From positions 1 to 64,000 of the forward strand of contig CADDYV010000007.1 in NCBI GenBank assembly GCA_902810695.1: a stretch of 64,000 nt of DNA, in the 5' to 3' direction. Below are positions 50,348 to 59,490 of this stretch, piece after piece. The position numbers and the translations under genes were made by a program. The notes below the pieces were generated by a model, which made no database searches, was not told the origin of the DNA, and was given only the letters and a program-made list of their open reading frames with translations. How positions within the stretch are numbered: position 1 is the stretch's first letter; the number at the start of each line of letters is the position of its first letter. This stretch comes from Actinomycetota bacterium (GTDB lineage Bacteria > Actinomycetota > Rubrobacteria > Rubrobacterales > Rubrobacteraceae).

Positions 50348-50389
50348 TCCTTCCTATTTCCTCCATCGCCTCTTCTCCCTGACCAGGAT

Positions 50390-51592
50390 CTACTCGCCCC
50401 GGAACCAACTCTTGATGGCGGCCACAATGCTACCAAAACTGAATTTCGTTGCACCCTCACCTTCGGGTAAACGGTTATCGTTTTGGGAAGAGAAATGGAG
50501 CAACCCTATAGTCGTTGCGTACTGAGGTTTTTGTACAGCTTTAAGCTCTCCTTTAACGCGGCTGGGAGCCGTATTCGCGGTACGAATGCGCAAAACCTCC
50601 TCGCACAGCTCGGTCATGCCCTCCAGCAGGGAGCCTCCGCCGGTGAGTACGACCCCTCCAGGAAGAAGATTTTTCACCTGAAATTTTTCCAGAGAGTCGC
50701 GGGTGTATTCGAAAACTTCTCGAGCACGATACTCCAGGATCTCGCTCAAGAAGTGAGCGTTGTAGTAGCGGTCGCCGAGCTTCACGGCGGCCACAGGATC
50801 AACGGTTCTGGAGAGTACGGAGCCGTAGCGCACCTTGAGCTTCTCCGCAGCCTCGAAGGGGATCTTCATCCCATAAGCCACATCGGATGAAAAACTCTCT
50901 CCACCGATGGGGATAACGGTGGTGTGCGAGAGTGCCCCCCTGTGGAAGACGGCTATGTCGGTAGTGCCCCCGCCCACATCAACCAGACAGATCCCTTCCT
51001 CGCGGTCTTTCTCCGAGAGGCACGCCTCGGCGGAAGCGAGAGGTTCCAGCACGACCTGTGAGACCTCCACGCCGCAATCCTCCACTGCGCTGAGCAGGTT
51101 CTGGATGCTTGCTACCGCTCCGCTGACCACGTGCGCCCGCATCGTAACCCGCCGGGCGGCGAGGCCCACGGGCCGCTTGACACCGCCGGATCCATCGAGA
51201 ATGTACTCCCGGGGCACGACGTGCAGTACGCGCATATCCTCGTCGGCGCTGGTGAGCCGCGCCTCCTCTTCTAGCTGCTGCACGAAATCCTCGGTGATGG
51301 TGAGGTTTCTGCTGCGGTTTAGAAGGGTTACCTCGGTATTAATTGATGAGATGTGGCTGCCGGCAATCCCGACGCTTACCGGCCCGCCTTGCACCTCGCA
51401 CCTTCTCAGCGCGCGGGCGATTGACTCGGCGGTTGCTTTGCGATCCACTACCACGCCCTTCTTGAGGCCGTGGCTCGGGGCTTCCCCCATCGAGAGCACT
51501 TCGATCAGGCCGCTACTGGTGTCCACCCGTCCGGCGATGGCAACGATCTTGGTGGTACCTACATCTATCCCGTAGACCAGCGGCTCCGCCAT
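50390..51592 (-). CDS. ftsA: Cell division protein FtsA
   Basis: Actin-like membrane tether of FtsZ. 400 residues: YGIDVGTTKIVAI (phosphate 1), a 1C domain, LVDVGGGTTDIAVF (phosphate 2), VVLTGGGSLLEGM, and a C-terminal amphipathic helix SIVAAIKSWF for membrane binding. FtsA with SepF in one genome means two FtsZ anchors, normal for Gram-positives such as Bacillus but not for mycobacteria or streptomycetes. Confidence 0.95.
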   Translation of the reverse strand: MAEPLVYGIDVGTTKIVAIAGRVDTSSGLIEVLSMGEAPSHGLKKGVVVDRKATAESIARALRRCEVQGGPVSVGIAGSHISSINTEVTLLNRSRNLTITEDFVQQLEEEARLTSADEDMRVLHVVPREYILDGSGGVKRPVGLAARRVTMRAHVVSGAVASIQNLLSAVEDCGVEVSQVVLEPLASAEACLSEKDREEGICLVDVGGGTTDIAVFHRGALSHTTVIPIGGESFSSDVAYGMKIPFEAAEKLKVRYGSVLSRTVDPVAAVKLGDRYYNAHFLSEILEYRAREVFEYTRDSLEKFQVKNLLPGGVVLTGGGSLLEGMTELCEEVLRIRTANTAPSRVKGELKAVQKPQYATTIGLLHFSSQNDNRLPEGEGATKFSFGSIVAAIKSWFRGE

Positions 51593-51607
51593 GGACCATT
51601 CCCCGTT

Positions 51608-52306
51608 CTAGGCGCCCGACGTGCCGCTTCCTGCGTTTCCCACCACCACTCTCTGGGGGGAGCGCAGGTCGAAGACCTTATCAGCCCCCGGATTTTTGCG
51701 CATGATGCTCTTCAGCGCGCGAGCCTGTCCGGCCTCGATCTTGCCGGAGAAAACAACCTCACGCCCATCAACCATCGCCTTAACTCCACCCGCATTTACG
51801 CTCTCTACCGCGTCGAGTGTGAGCCCTTCGTTCTTCAGCAGCTTCGCGTTCTCCACTATCTCCTCTAACTGGCTCTTGTCCAGAGAGACGCGGTGCAGAT
51901 CCGCCCCTCCAGACCCCCGGAGCCTGGTACCATCAGAAGCAAGAAAAACCTTCTTTCCGTTTATCCTGGCTTCCAACACCGCCCGGCGTTCTTCAACCTT
52001 GACCGTAACTATACCGGATCTCCAGTTTTTGGACACACCGGCACTCTGAACCCAGGGATTAGATTCGACCCTGCGCTCCAGCAGGCCGGAGTTCAAGGTA
52101 ATGAGGCTTGCGCGATTCGGAACGTCCTGCCGGATCTCCGACTTCGGGAATTTGTGGACGCCTTCAATTCGGACGCCGGTAACCGGCAACGCGAGGTACG
52201 AGACTATGTAGACGGTTATCGCCGTCAGAGCGGCTACGGAGAATGATATGGATATAGCTTTGACGAACTGTCGCAAAGAGAAACTCACAGGCCTAGAGGA
52301 TAGCAA
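51608..52306 (-). CDS. ftsQ: Cell division protein FtsQ/DivIB
   Basis: 232 residues: short cytoplasmic N-terminus, one membrane helix (about 18-40, ISFSVAALTAITVYIVSYLA), the POTRA domain (GVRIEGVHKFPKSEI, SLITLNSGLLERRVESNPWV) and the beta domain. TTG start with GGAG nine bases upstream; 14-base overlap with murC. The Gly/Ser-rich end is short. Confidence 0.9.
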   Translation of the reverse strand: MLSSRPVSFSLRQFVKAISISFSVAALTAITVYIVSYLALPVTGVRIEGVHKFPKSEIRQDVPNRASLITLNSGLLERRVESNPWVQSAGVSKNWRSGIVTVKVEERRAVLEARINGKKVFLASDGTRLRGSGGADLHRVSLDKSQLEEIVENAKLLKNEGLTLDAVESVNAGGVKAMVDGREVVFSGKIEAGQARALKSIMRKNPGADKVFDLRSPQRVVVGNAGSGTSGA

Positions 52307-53636
52307 GAAGCTCGTCTCCGACCCTGGAGATATCTCCCGCTCCTAGAGTCAGTATGGTGTCCTTCGGTTCCGAGATTTTTCTCAATATCCGGGCGATGTC
52401 GTTCTGCTCGGGGATGTAGTAGACATCCGGGTGGCTGCGGGTCTCGCAAAGAGCGTCCACGATCAGCTTGCCGTTTACTCCCGGCATGGGCATCTCGCCC
52501 GCGCCGTAGACGTCGGTTATGAGAACGGCATCAGCGGAGTAGAATGCTTCCCCGAACTCCCGCCAGAGCTTGCGGGTGCGCGAGTAGCGGTGCGGCTGGA
52601 AGACCGCTATCACCCGTCCGCCCGGAGAGCTGGTTGCCCGCGCCACCTCGAGCGTCGCGAGCAACTCGGTCGGATGATGGGCGTAATCGTCCACCACCCG
52701 AATCTCCCCACGCTCTCCCTTGAGCTGAAACCGCCGCCGGACTCCGCTGAACGTCTTGAGGCTTCTGGCTGCCTCGTAGGGGTCGTGGCCGAGCCAGTGG
52801 GCGATGGCGGCTGCGGCGAGCGAGTTGAGCACGTTGTGCCGTCCGTACACGCCGAGCTCTACCAGACCACGCTCCTCGCCATCTTCAATCAGGGTATAGC
52901 TGTTTGCCGAGAGGATTCTGGCTTTCAACTCCCCGGCTGTGATTCCATAGGTCGTTACGGCGCAGGGCGCCCTGGCGGCCAGTTCCAGGCAGGACGTGTC
53001 CTCGGCGCAGGTAACCAGTCGTCCTCTCTCTGGCAGAGAACCTACGAACTTTGCGAAGGTCTCGCGCACATCGTCGAGCGAGGAGTAGAAGTCCGGGTGG
53101 TCGAACTCGACGTTGGTTATGACTGCGGCTTCAGGATGAAGGTGCAAGAAAGAGCGGTCGCTCTCGTCTGCCTCGGCCACGACGAGATCAGACCTTCCGT
53201 CTATGGCGTTGGACCCGATGTCGTTGAGCTCTCCGCCGATCAGGGCTGTTGGAGACTCACCCAGAGCCTTCAGTACGTGGGTGATCATGCTGGTCGTGGT
53301 GGTCTTGCCGTGGGTTCCGGCGACGGCGATGCCCCGGCTGCCTTCGAGGATCTTCGCCAGCGCCTCGGCCCGCTGCATCACCGGAATAGAACGCCGGTTG
53401 GCTTCGAGAAGCTCCGGGTTCGTCCGGGGAATGGCCGTGGAGATCACAACCCGCTCGGCGTCCCCGACCTGCCCGGCACTGTGCCCGATGTACACCTTTA
53501 TACCCAACTGCTGGAGCCTGCGCGTGTAGGTAGACTCCTTGAGATCGGAGCCTGTTACAGTGTGGCCCCTGCGGTGCAGGATCTCGGCTATCCCGCTCAT
53601 GCCAGCCCCGCCGATCCCGATCATGTGTATCCTCAT
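52293..53636 (-). CDS. murC: UDP-N-acetylmuramate--L-alanine ligase
   Basis: 447 residues. IHMIGIGGAGMSGIAEIL, the ATP loop GTHGKTTTTSM, EADESDRSFL, NVEFDHPDFY and DDYAHHPTE identify MurC. ATG 53636 has GGGAGG nine bases upstream, preferred over an in-frame start 30 bases earlier inside murG. Confidence 0.96.
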   Translation of the reverse strand: MRIHMIGIGGAGMSGIAEILHRRGHTVTGSDLKESTYTRRLQQLGIKVYIGHSAGQVGDAERVVISTAIPRTNPELLEANRRSIPVMQRAEALAKILEGSRGIAVAGTHGKTTTTSMITHVLKALGESPTALIGGELNDIGSNAIDGRSDLVVAEADESDRSFLHLHPEAAVITNVEFDHPDFYSSLDDVRETFAKFVGSLPERGRLVTCAEDTSCLELAARAPCAVTTYGITAGELKARILSANSYTLIEDGEERGLVELGVYGRHNVLNSLAAAAIAHWLGHDPYEAARSLKTFSGVRRRFQLKGERGEIRVVDDYAHHPTELLATLEVARATSSPGGRVIAVFQPHRYSRTRKLWREFGEAFYSADAVLITDVYGAGEMPMPGVNGKLIVDALCETRSHPDVYYIPEQNDIARILRKISEPKDTILTLGAGDISRVGDELLAIL

Positions 53637-53640
53637 CAGC

Positions 53641-54720
53641 TCATCCTCCCCTTTTACCGGCTGCATTCAGCAGCCTTTCAGCCACCTTCGAAGCAGCCTC
53701 CGGCGTCGCCAGAGACTTCATACGCCCGGCGAGCTTCTCCCTCCGCTCGCCGTCGGCGAGAAGATTTTCTACGCGCTCGCGCAGCGTCTTCGCCGTAACC
53801 TCGGGGTCCATCATAAGCTCCGCAGCATCCTTTTCGGTAAAGTAGCGGGCGTTGTGTAGCTGGTGATTGCCCGTGGCGTACGGGAACGGGATCAATATCG
53901 CAGCCCGCCCCACAGCCGCCGTGTCGAACAGGGAGCCAGCGCCAGAACGTATTACCACCACATCAGATGCTGCCAGATAGCGCCAGATCTCCGGCTCGTA
54001 CTCCAGGATCAGGTGTCTGGGATTGTCCGTAGAGAGGCGCTTGAAGTCTCTCCTGCCGGATATCTGGACCACCGTGTAGGGGGTCTCGCCCCGGAATGCT
54101 TCTGCTGCGGCGAGGTTGATCCTGAGCGCCCCGCCGCTTCCCCCGAAGATCAAAACCACAGGCGACTCCAGGTTCAACTCGCGCAAAGCGTCTTCCCTTG
54201 AAGCGCCAAAGAACTCCCGGCGGGTAGGCATCCCGACCCGGACGGCGTTTTTCAGATGCTTCGTGGCTTCGGGAAAGGTTACCAGGATCTCGTTCGTAAA
54301 GCGCGCCGCCAGGCGATTGGTTCTGCCGGGGACGGAGTTCTGTTCGTGCAGAAAGGTCGGAACTTTCAGGGTTCGCGCGGCGGCGACCGCCGGGGCGCTC
54401 GCGTATCCGCCGACCCCCAACAATGCCTGCGGTCGGAACTTTTCGATTATCTGGCGGCAACGAGCTATCGCTTTGAGAAAAAGAACCCCCGCGCGAGCCC
54501 GGTCTGCGAGCCTGCCCGCAAAGCCGTGCAGAGACAGCGAATGGAGGGTGTATCCGGCTTCGGGGACCAGGTCTGCCTCGATCCCCGACTCGGCGCCTAT
54601 GAACTCCACCAGGGCACCCTTCTCGCGCAGGCTATCCGCCACGCACAGCGCGGGAATCGCGTGTCCCCCCGTACCGCCGCCCGCGATCAGTATCCGCGCG
54701 CTGGGCTGTCGTTGATCCAC
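53641..54720 (-). CDS. murG: UDP-GlcNAc:undecaprenyl-PP-MurNAc-pentapeptide GlcNAc transferase
   Basis: Makes lipid II from lipid I at the inner membrane face. 359 residues: ILIAGGGTGGHAIPAL, LGVGGYASAPAV, PTFLHEQNSVPGRTNR, FGGSGGALRIN and RSGAGSLFDTAAVGRAAILIP. The GTG at 54720, with GAGAGAGG nine bases before it, lies 89 bases inside ftsW; the glycine loop itself begins within the overlap, so the overlap is genuine. Confidence 0.95.
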   Translation of the reverse strand: MDQRQPSARILIAGGGTGGHAIPALCVADSLREKGALVEFIGAESGIEADLVPEAGYTLHSLSLHGFAGRLADRARAGVLFLKAIARCRQIIEKFRPQALLGVGGYASAPAVAAARTLKVPTFLHEQNSVPGRTNRLAARFTNEILVTFPEATKHLKNAVRVGMPTRREFFGASREDALRELNLESPVVLIFGGSGGALRINLAAAEAFRGETPYTVVQISGRRDFKRLSTDNPRHLILEYEPEIWRYLAASDVVVIRSGAGSLFDTAAVGRAAILIPFPYATGNHQLHNARYFTEKDAAELMMDPEVTAKTLRERVENLLADGERREKLAGRMKSLATPEAASKVAERLLNAAGKRGG

Positions 54721-55792
54721 GAGTCTTGACCTCTCTCACTCGTTCGCTGTCTTCGGATATCCGGTACAGGATGCCGACGGCGGCAAAGCAGGCCATCAGG
54801 CTCGAACCACCGTAGCTCACGAAGGGAAGCGTCATCCCCGCGAGGGGCAGAATCCCCATCGTGGCACCCAGGTTGAAGATCGCCTGCACAGCCAGCATCG
54901 TGGTAAGACCGGCTGCGATGCACCGGGCCGTTACCGTCGGGGCGTTCAGAGCTATCTTGAACCCCGCGAGCGCGATGAAGATGGTGGCGCAGATCACGAC
55001 TATCATCCCGATGAGCCCCAGCTCTTCCCCGACGAGCGCGAAGACCATGTCGGTTCTTACTTCGGGGATGTAAGCGATCTGGCTGCCCGCGCCCGGCCCC
55101 GCGCCGAAGATATTTCCAGACTTTATCGCGAGCAGAGACTGGACCACCTGATAACCGGACCCTTTGGCCGATGACCAGGGATCGAGGAAACTCACCAGCC
55201 GCTCCCGGCGATAGGGTTCTAGCAGCATGACGCCGACCAGTCCCACGAACGCTATCCCGCCGGTGAGAAGCAGGTGATGCGTCCTGACCTCCGACGCCCA
55301 CAGAGAACCCGCCACCCCGACCAGGATAACAACCGAGGTCCCGAAGTCCGGCTCCGCGACCACCAGCGCGAAAAGCAATCCAACCGCCAGAAGCGCCCAG
55401 AACGGGAACCTCATGCCGGGGCGGTAGCGGGTTATCGCGCAACTCAGCGTGAGAACCGCCGCGAGCTTCGCAAACTCGGCAGGCTGCAGGCTCATGGGAC
55501 CAAGGTCCAACCACCTTCGCGCCCCGCCTACTTCCACCCCGATCCCCGGAATCATAACCAATACAAGGGCTATGACCACCACCAGGTACATAAACGGATA
55601 AAGTCTGCGCCAGGAAGTGTAGCGAACCCCCTTGAACACCAGGAAAACCAGGATTCCGAGGACCACGTGGATGGAGCGTGTGATCAGGTACTCCGCCCCG
55701 TAATCCTGGTAGGTAGCCGAATACACGGTAACGAGCCCCAGAAGCGAGAGTCCCAGGGCCACGAGAAACATGTTCGTCCGCAACGTTGTCAT
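54632..55792 (-). CDS. ftsW: Septal peptidoglycan polymerase FtsW (SEDS family)
   Basis: 386 residues with about ten membrane helices. SEDS motifs seen: GGARRWLDLGPMSLQPAEFAK (first part), VVAEPDFGTSVVI, a GYQVVQSLLAIKSGNIFGAG loop and FVSYGGSSLM near the end. The hydrophilic C-terminal tail is encoded in the stretch shared with murG. ATG overlaps murD as ATGA. RodA is the near relative; location in the dcw cluster favours FtsW. Confidence 0.95.
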   Translation of the reverse strand: MTTLRTNMFLVALGLSLLGLVTVYSATYQDYGAEYLITRSIHVVLGILVFLVFKGVRYTSWRRLYPFMYLVVVIALVLVMIPGIGVEVGGARRWLDLGPMSLQPAEFAKLAAVLTLSCAITRYRPGMRFPFWALLAVGLLFALVVAEPDFGTSVVILVGVAGSLWASEVRTHHLLLTGGIAFVGLVGVMLLEPYRRERLVSFLDPWSSAKGSGYQVVQSLLAIKSGNIFGAGPGAGSQIAYIPEVRTDMVFALVGEELGLIGMIVVICATIFIALAGFKIALNAPTVTARCIAAGLTTMLAVQAIFNLGATMGILPLAGMTLPFVSYGGSSLMACFAAVGILYRISEDSERVREVKTRGSTTAQRADTDRGRRYGGTRDSRAVRGG

Positions 55793-57126
55793 TGTCCGAC
55801 CGCCTTCCCGTGAGCACCGGTATCTTCACCGACAAGTTCGGCGAATACATCTCCTCTTTCGGCGTAGCCCATGAACTGATCAAAGCTCGCACACCCCGGC
55901 GAGAGCAGCACAACGTCTCCGGCTCGGGAGACGTCTTTCGCCACCGCAACGGCCCCGTCGAGGTCCGGCGCAAGGCGAGCACGCTCCCCCAATCCCGCCT
56001 CCCGCAGGCTGCGGAAGATTCTGGGTCCCGCTTCTCCCTGGCACACGACCCCCCGGCAACGGTCGAGGTGAGGCAGGATCTCGCCAAAATCGGTGTCTTT
56101 CTCGGAGCCGCCCAGGATCAAAACCACCGGCTTGTCGAAGCTCTGGAGCGCAGCCGCAACGGCGGCAGGATTGGTCGCTTTGGAGTCGTCCACGTATAGA
56201 ACACCCTCGCTCTCCGCCACGACTTCCATACGGTGAGGCTTGAGCCGGTAATCCTTGAGCGCATTCCGAACCTGCCAGAGACTAACGCCGAGTTTTTCGG
56301 CCATTGCTGCCGCGAAGAGCGCGTTTTCGAGGTTATGTACTCCGGCAAACCGCAACTCTGCCTCGGAGATAATCCTGGTTCCCCGCAAAAACAGATTCCC
56401 ATCCCAAACCCACGTCCCGTTCTCTCCGACGACGAGCGTCTGGGCCTCTAGGGTCTCTGCCGCCTTTTTACCTACCGCATCGTTTGCACTCACCAGCGCG
56501 AGGTCATCGGTATCCTGCCCCTCGAAGATCCGCAGCTTGTCGCGCGCGTACTCCTCGAAAGAGGCGTGCCAGTTCAGGTGATCCGGCCTTACATTCAACA
56601 GCGCGGCAACCTCGAAAGCGCCGTTCTCCAGGTAGTGAAGCTGGAAGGAAGAGAGCTCCAGCACCAAAAGCCCCGCCTTTTCCACTTCCTCTAGGCAACC
56701 GGTCAGAGCGCGCCAGGAGTTCCCGGCGACAGCGTGCGGCATGCCCACTCCGGCGAGGATGCAGCGCAGCATGTCCACCACGGTCGTCTTGCCGTTCGTC
56801 CCGGTAACGGCGGCAACCCGGACTTCCGGTCCGAGAAGTTTCAAACCCAATGCAGCCTCCGAAAGAACAGGGATTCCCTGCTCCTCGGCAGCCTGGAGCA
56901 CGGCATCTCGCGGTGGAATGCCCGGACTCGCAACGACCTGCTCTACGCCCTCCAGAACCTCCGGACCTGCTCCGAGACACCCTTCGACGCCCAGATTTTC
57001 GAGAGTTTCTCGCAAGCCCTCCGTCTCCTGGGCGTCCGCGGCTACGACCTTCTCTCCGCGTTCCAGAAGAGCCCTGCAAGCCGCGATGCCTGATTCTCCG
57101 AGTCCGTATACCAGGGTCTTCATCAT
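55789..57126 (-). CDS. murD: UDP-N-acetylmuramoylalanine--D-glutamate ligase
   Basis: 445 residues. LVYGLGESGIAACRAL, the ATP loop VTGTNGKTTVVDM, LELSSFQLHYLE, VRPDHLNWH and YVDDSKATNPAAVAAAL are MurD marks. ATG 57126 overlaps the mraY stop (TAATG), with an immediately following second ATG. Confidence 0.95.
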   Translation of the reverse strand: MMKTLVYGLGESGIAACRALLERGEKVVAADAQETEGLRETLENLGVEGCLGAGPEVLEGVEQVVASPGIPPRDAVLQAAEEQGIPVLSEAALGLKLLGPEVRVAAVTGTNGKTTVVDMLRCILAGVGMPHAVAGNSWRALTGCLEEVEKAGLLVLELSSFQLHYLENGAFEVAALLNVRPDHLNWHASFEEYARDKLRIFEGQDTDDLALVSANDAVGKKAAETLEAQTLVVGENGTWVWDGNLFLRGTRIISEAELRFAGVHNLENALFAAAMAEKLGVSLWQVRNALKDYRLKPHRMEVVAESEGVLYVDDSKATNPAAVAAALQSFDKPVVLILGGSEKDTDFGEILPHLDRCRGVVCQGEAGPRIFRSLREAGLGERARLAPDLDGAVAVAKDVSRAGDVVLLSPGCASFDQFMGYAERGDVFAELVGEDTGAHGKAVGQ

Positions 57127-58118
57127 TACACCGTGTTGTAGAGGAGGAAGTAGTAGAGGCTGAAACCCACGGCGACTAGAACGGAGTGGATGATCCAGAA
57201 TCGCACCACGACCTGGTTCTCCTGCCACCCCGAAAGCTCGAAGTGGTGGTGGATCGGGGCCATCTTGAAGACCCGGCGCCGGGTGAGCTTGAAGAAGGTG
57301 TACTGGATGATCACCGATAGCGCCTCGATGACGAACAGCCCGCCCACGATCGGCAGAATGAGTTCGGTCTTGGTCAGGATGGCTGCGGCGGAGAGCACCC
57401 CGCCTATGGCTAACGAGCCGGTGTCCCCCATAAAGACCTGCGCGGGATGGGCGTTGTACCAGAGAAAACCGATGATCGCACCCACCATCGCACCGCAGAT
57501 CACCGCCACGTCGTACTGCCGTTCCATGAAGGCTATCCCGGTGTAGGCGAGAAGCGAGATAGACCCTGCACCCGCTGCCAGACCGTCGAGCCCGTCGGTG
57601 AGGTTGACGGCGTTGGTGGTCCCGGCGATAACGAGCAGGGAAAATATGCTGAAGAGCCCGAGCCCTATCAATCCGGGACCAAGCACCAGGTTATTGTCGA
57701 AGCCCGGTACGACCACCTCCTGGGTCATCCCGACGTAGCGCAGCGCCAGAACGTCAGCCACCACGACAGCCGCGATCTGCAGGAGGAATTTGTAGCGTAC
57801 GCTCAGTCCCTCGCTCCGCTTCTTGGATATCTTCTGCCAGTCGTCGTAGAGGCCGATGCCGGCCACCACCGAAACGATGATCAGCATCGCAACCGTCGCC
57901 CAGTTTGGCCGCGCCACCACCACCAGCGCCGCCAGCAGCCCCGTCAACATCACCACCCCGCCCATCGTCGGGGTTCCGGCTTTGATCAGGTGCGTCTGAG
58001 GCCCTTCCTCCCGCACGAACTGCCCGAATTTCTTGGTTTGCAAGAACTCGATAAACTTCGACCCCAGTGACAGGGTCACCAGAAACGCTATCGCCGCCCC
58101 GAGAACAACGCTAAACAA
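57126..58118 (-). CDS. mraY: Phospho-N-acetylmuramoyl-pentapeptide transferase
   Basis: Makes lipid I. 330 residues, about ten membrane helices; AGTPTMGGVVML, YDDWQKISKKRSEGLS, NAVNLTDGLDGLAAG, NAHPAQVFMGDTGSLA and the PIHHHFELSGWQE histidine motif are all present. TTG start, eight-base overlap with murF. Confidence 0.96.
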   Translation of the reverse strand: MFSVVLGAAIAFLVTLSLGSKFIEFLQTKKFGQFVREEGPQTHLIKAGTPTMGGVVMLTGLLAALVVVARPNWATVAMLIIVSVVAGIGLYDDWQKISKKRSEGLSVRYKFLLQIAAVVVADVLALRYVGMTQEVVVPGFDNNLVLGPGLIGLGLFSIFSLLVIAGTTNAVNLTDGLDGLAAGAGSISLLAYTGIAFMERQYDVAVICGAMVGAIIGFLWYNAHPAQVFMGDTGSLAIGGVLSAAAILTKTELILPIVGGLFVIEALSVIIQYTFFKLTRRRVFKMAPIHHHFELSGWQENQVVVRFWIIHSVLVAVGFSLYYFLLYNTV

Positions 58119-59490
58119 GCGTCAACTTCTCCCTCAACCTGTGAGTCAGAGCGTCGAGTCCCACGCCCCTGGAACCCTTTACTATGACGTAATCTCCACC
58201 CTGCAGCAATTCTCCGAGGCGTTCGCCTGCAGATTCCGCGTCGTTGCAGAGTATTGCCTCCCCGGAGAAGCCCTCCGCGTACCACCGGGCCTCCTCGCCC
58301 ACGCAGACGAGCACGTCCACCCCCAGCTTTGCGGCGAGACGGCCTGCCTCCTGGTGGTAGGCACGGGCTCCCGGCCCCAACTCGAACATGCTGCCCAGCA
58401 CCGCTACGAGGCGGCGATTTTGTTTTCTGGCCTGAGCCGAGCCGTAGCGCAGCACCGCCTCAACCGCCACCGGAGAAGCGTTGTAGGAGTCGTCGTAGAC
58501 CACGATGTCATCCCGCAGCCTGTAGACCTCGCCTCTCAGGCCCGTCCGGCGCAGGCGCAGTAGCCCTCTGGCACAATCCTCCAGGGTAAGGCCGAGCGCG
58601 AGCGCGCCCCCCGAGGCGGCCAGGAGAGGTTCGATCAGGTGCGTCCCGAAGACCGGAGTGCGAACCCGCTCCGACTGGTCGCCGAGGTGCATCTCGAAGC
58701 GGAGCCCCTCCTCTGATTCCTCCAGGTCCGAGGCCCAGAGGTCAACTCCCTCCCTGGCTTCGCGACCAAAGGTTATGCGCCACCGGAGTTTCCTGCCCCG
58801 TCCGGTCGCGGCCTCAGGCGCTCCCGCGGGAGAGACCAGTACGCCGCTCTCCGGGAGAGCCATCGCCAGCTCGCCCTTCGTGGAAGCCAGAGCCTCGAGG
58901 CTGCCGAAAGAGTCCAGATGCACCGGTGCGATAGCTGTAAGAACTCCAACCTGCGGCGGGGCTATCCTGCACAGGTGCGCTATATCCCCTGGGTGCGTGG
59001 CCCCCATCTCCAGAACCAGAAACTCGGCGCGCACGTCGGCGTTCAGGACCGTGAGGGGAAGTCCGATCTCATTGTTGAAGTTTCCTCCGGTAGCCGCGAT
59101 CCTCCTGCCCGCCGAACGCAGGATGGCCGCCAGAGCATCCTTCGTGGTCGTCTTGCCCACGCTCCCAGTTATCCCGACGATCGCCGGAGCATGCGGCTCC
59201 CAGGTTTCTATGGCCCATCTCGCGAGCCTCTGAAGTGCCAATAAGGGATCTTCCACAACAAGAGTCGGGGTCGAAAGCGGGCGCGAGGCAACCGTCGCAA
59301 CCGCTCCGCGCCTGGCCGCGTCTTCTGCAAAGTCTGCCCCGTCCGTTCTGCCTCTCAGGGCGAAAAAGAGGTTCCCCTCACGCACCACACGCGAATCCGT
59401 TGCCGCTCCGCAGGCAAGCGCCTCCCCATCAACGCCCGAGGGGGTAGCGTTCAGGACTTCCGATATCCGCTCTAGAGAAGTGGCTTTCAT
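58111..59490 (-). CDS. murF: UDP-MurNAc-tripeptide--D-alanyl-D-alanine ligase
   Basis: 459 residues from an ATG overlapping the ftsI stop (ATGA). VFFALRG-like LFFALRGRTDGADFAEDA, the ATP loop GITGSVGKTTTKD, LEMGATHPGDIAHL and YDDSYNASPVAV mark MurF. A murE gene would be expected between ftsI and murF but is absent. Confidence 0.95.
   Translation of the reverse strand: MKATSLERISEVLNATPSGVDGEALACGAATDSRVVREGNLFFALRGRTDGADFAEDAARRGAVATVASRPLSTPTLVVEDPLLALQRLARWAIETWEPHAPAIVGITGSVGKTTTKDALAAILRSAGRRIAATGGNFNNEIGLPLTVLNADVRAEFLVLEMGATHPGDIAHLCRIAPPQVGVLTAIAPVHLDSFGSLEALASTKGELAMALPESGVLVSPAGAPEAATGRGRKLRWRITFGREAREGVDLWASDLEESEEGLRFEMHLGDQSERVRTPVFGTHLIEPLLAASGGALALGLTLEDCARGLLRLRRTGLRGEVYRLRDDIVVYDDSYNASPVAVEAVLRYGSAQARKQNRRLVAVLGSMFELGPGARAYHQEAGRLAAKLGVDVLVCVGEEARWYAEGFSGEAILCNDAESAGERLGELLQGGDYVIVKGSRGVGLDALTHRLREKLTLV

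Noticed and set aside
54687-56087. Minus-strand frame of about 466 codons overlapping ftsW and murD
   Set aside because: Arg/Gly-rich translation without family motifs; the two genes it overlaps are certain.
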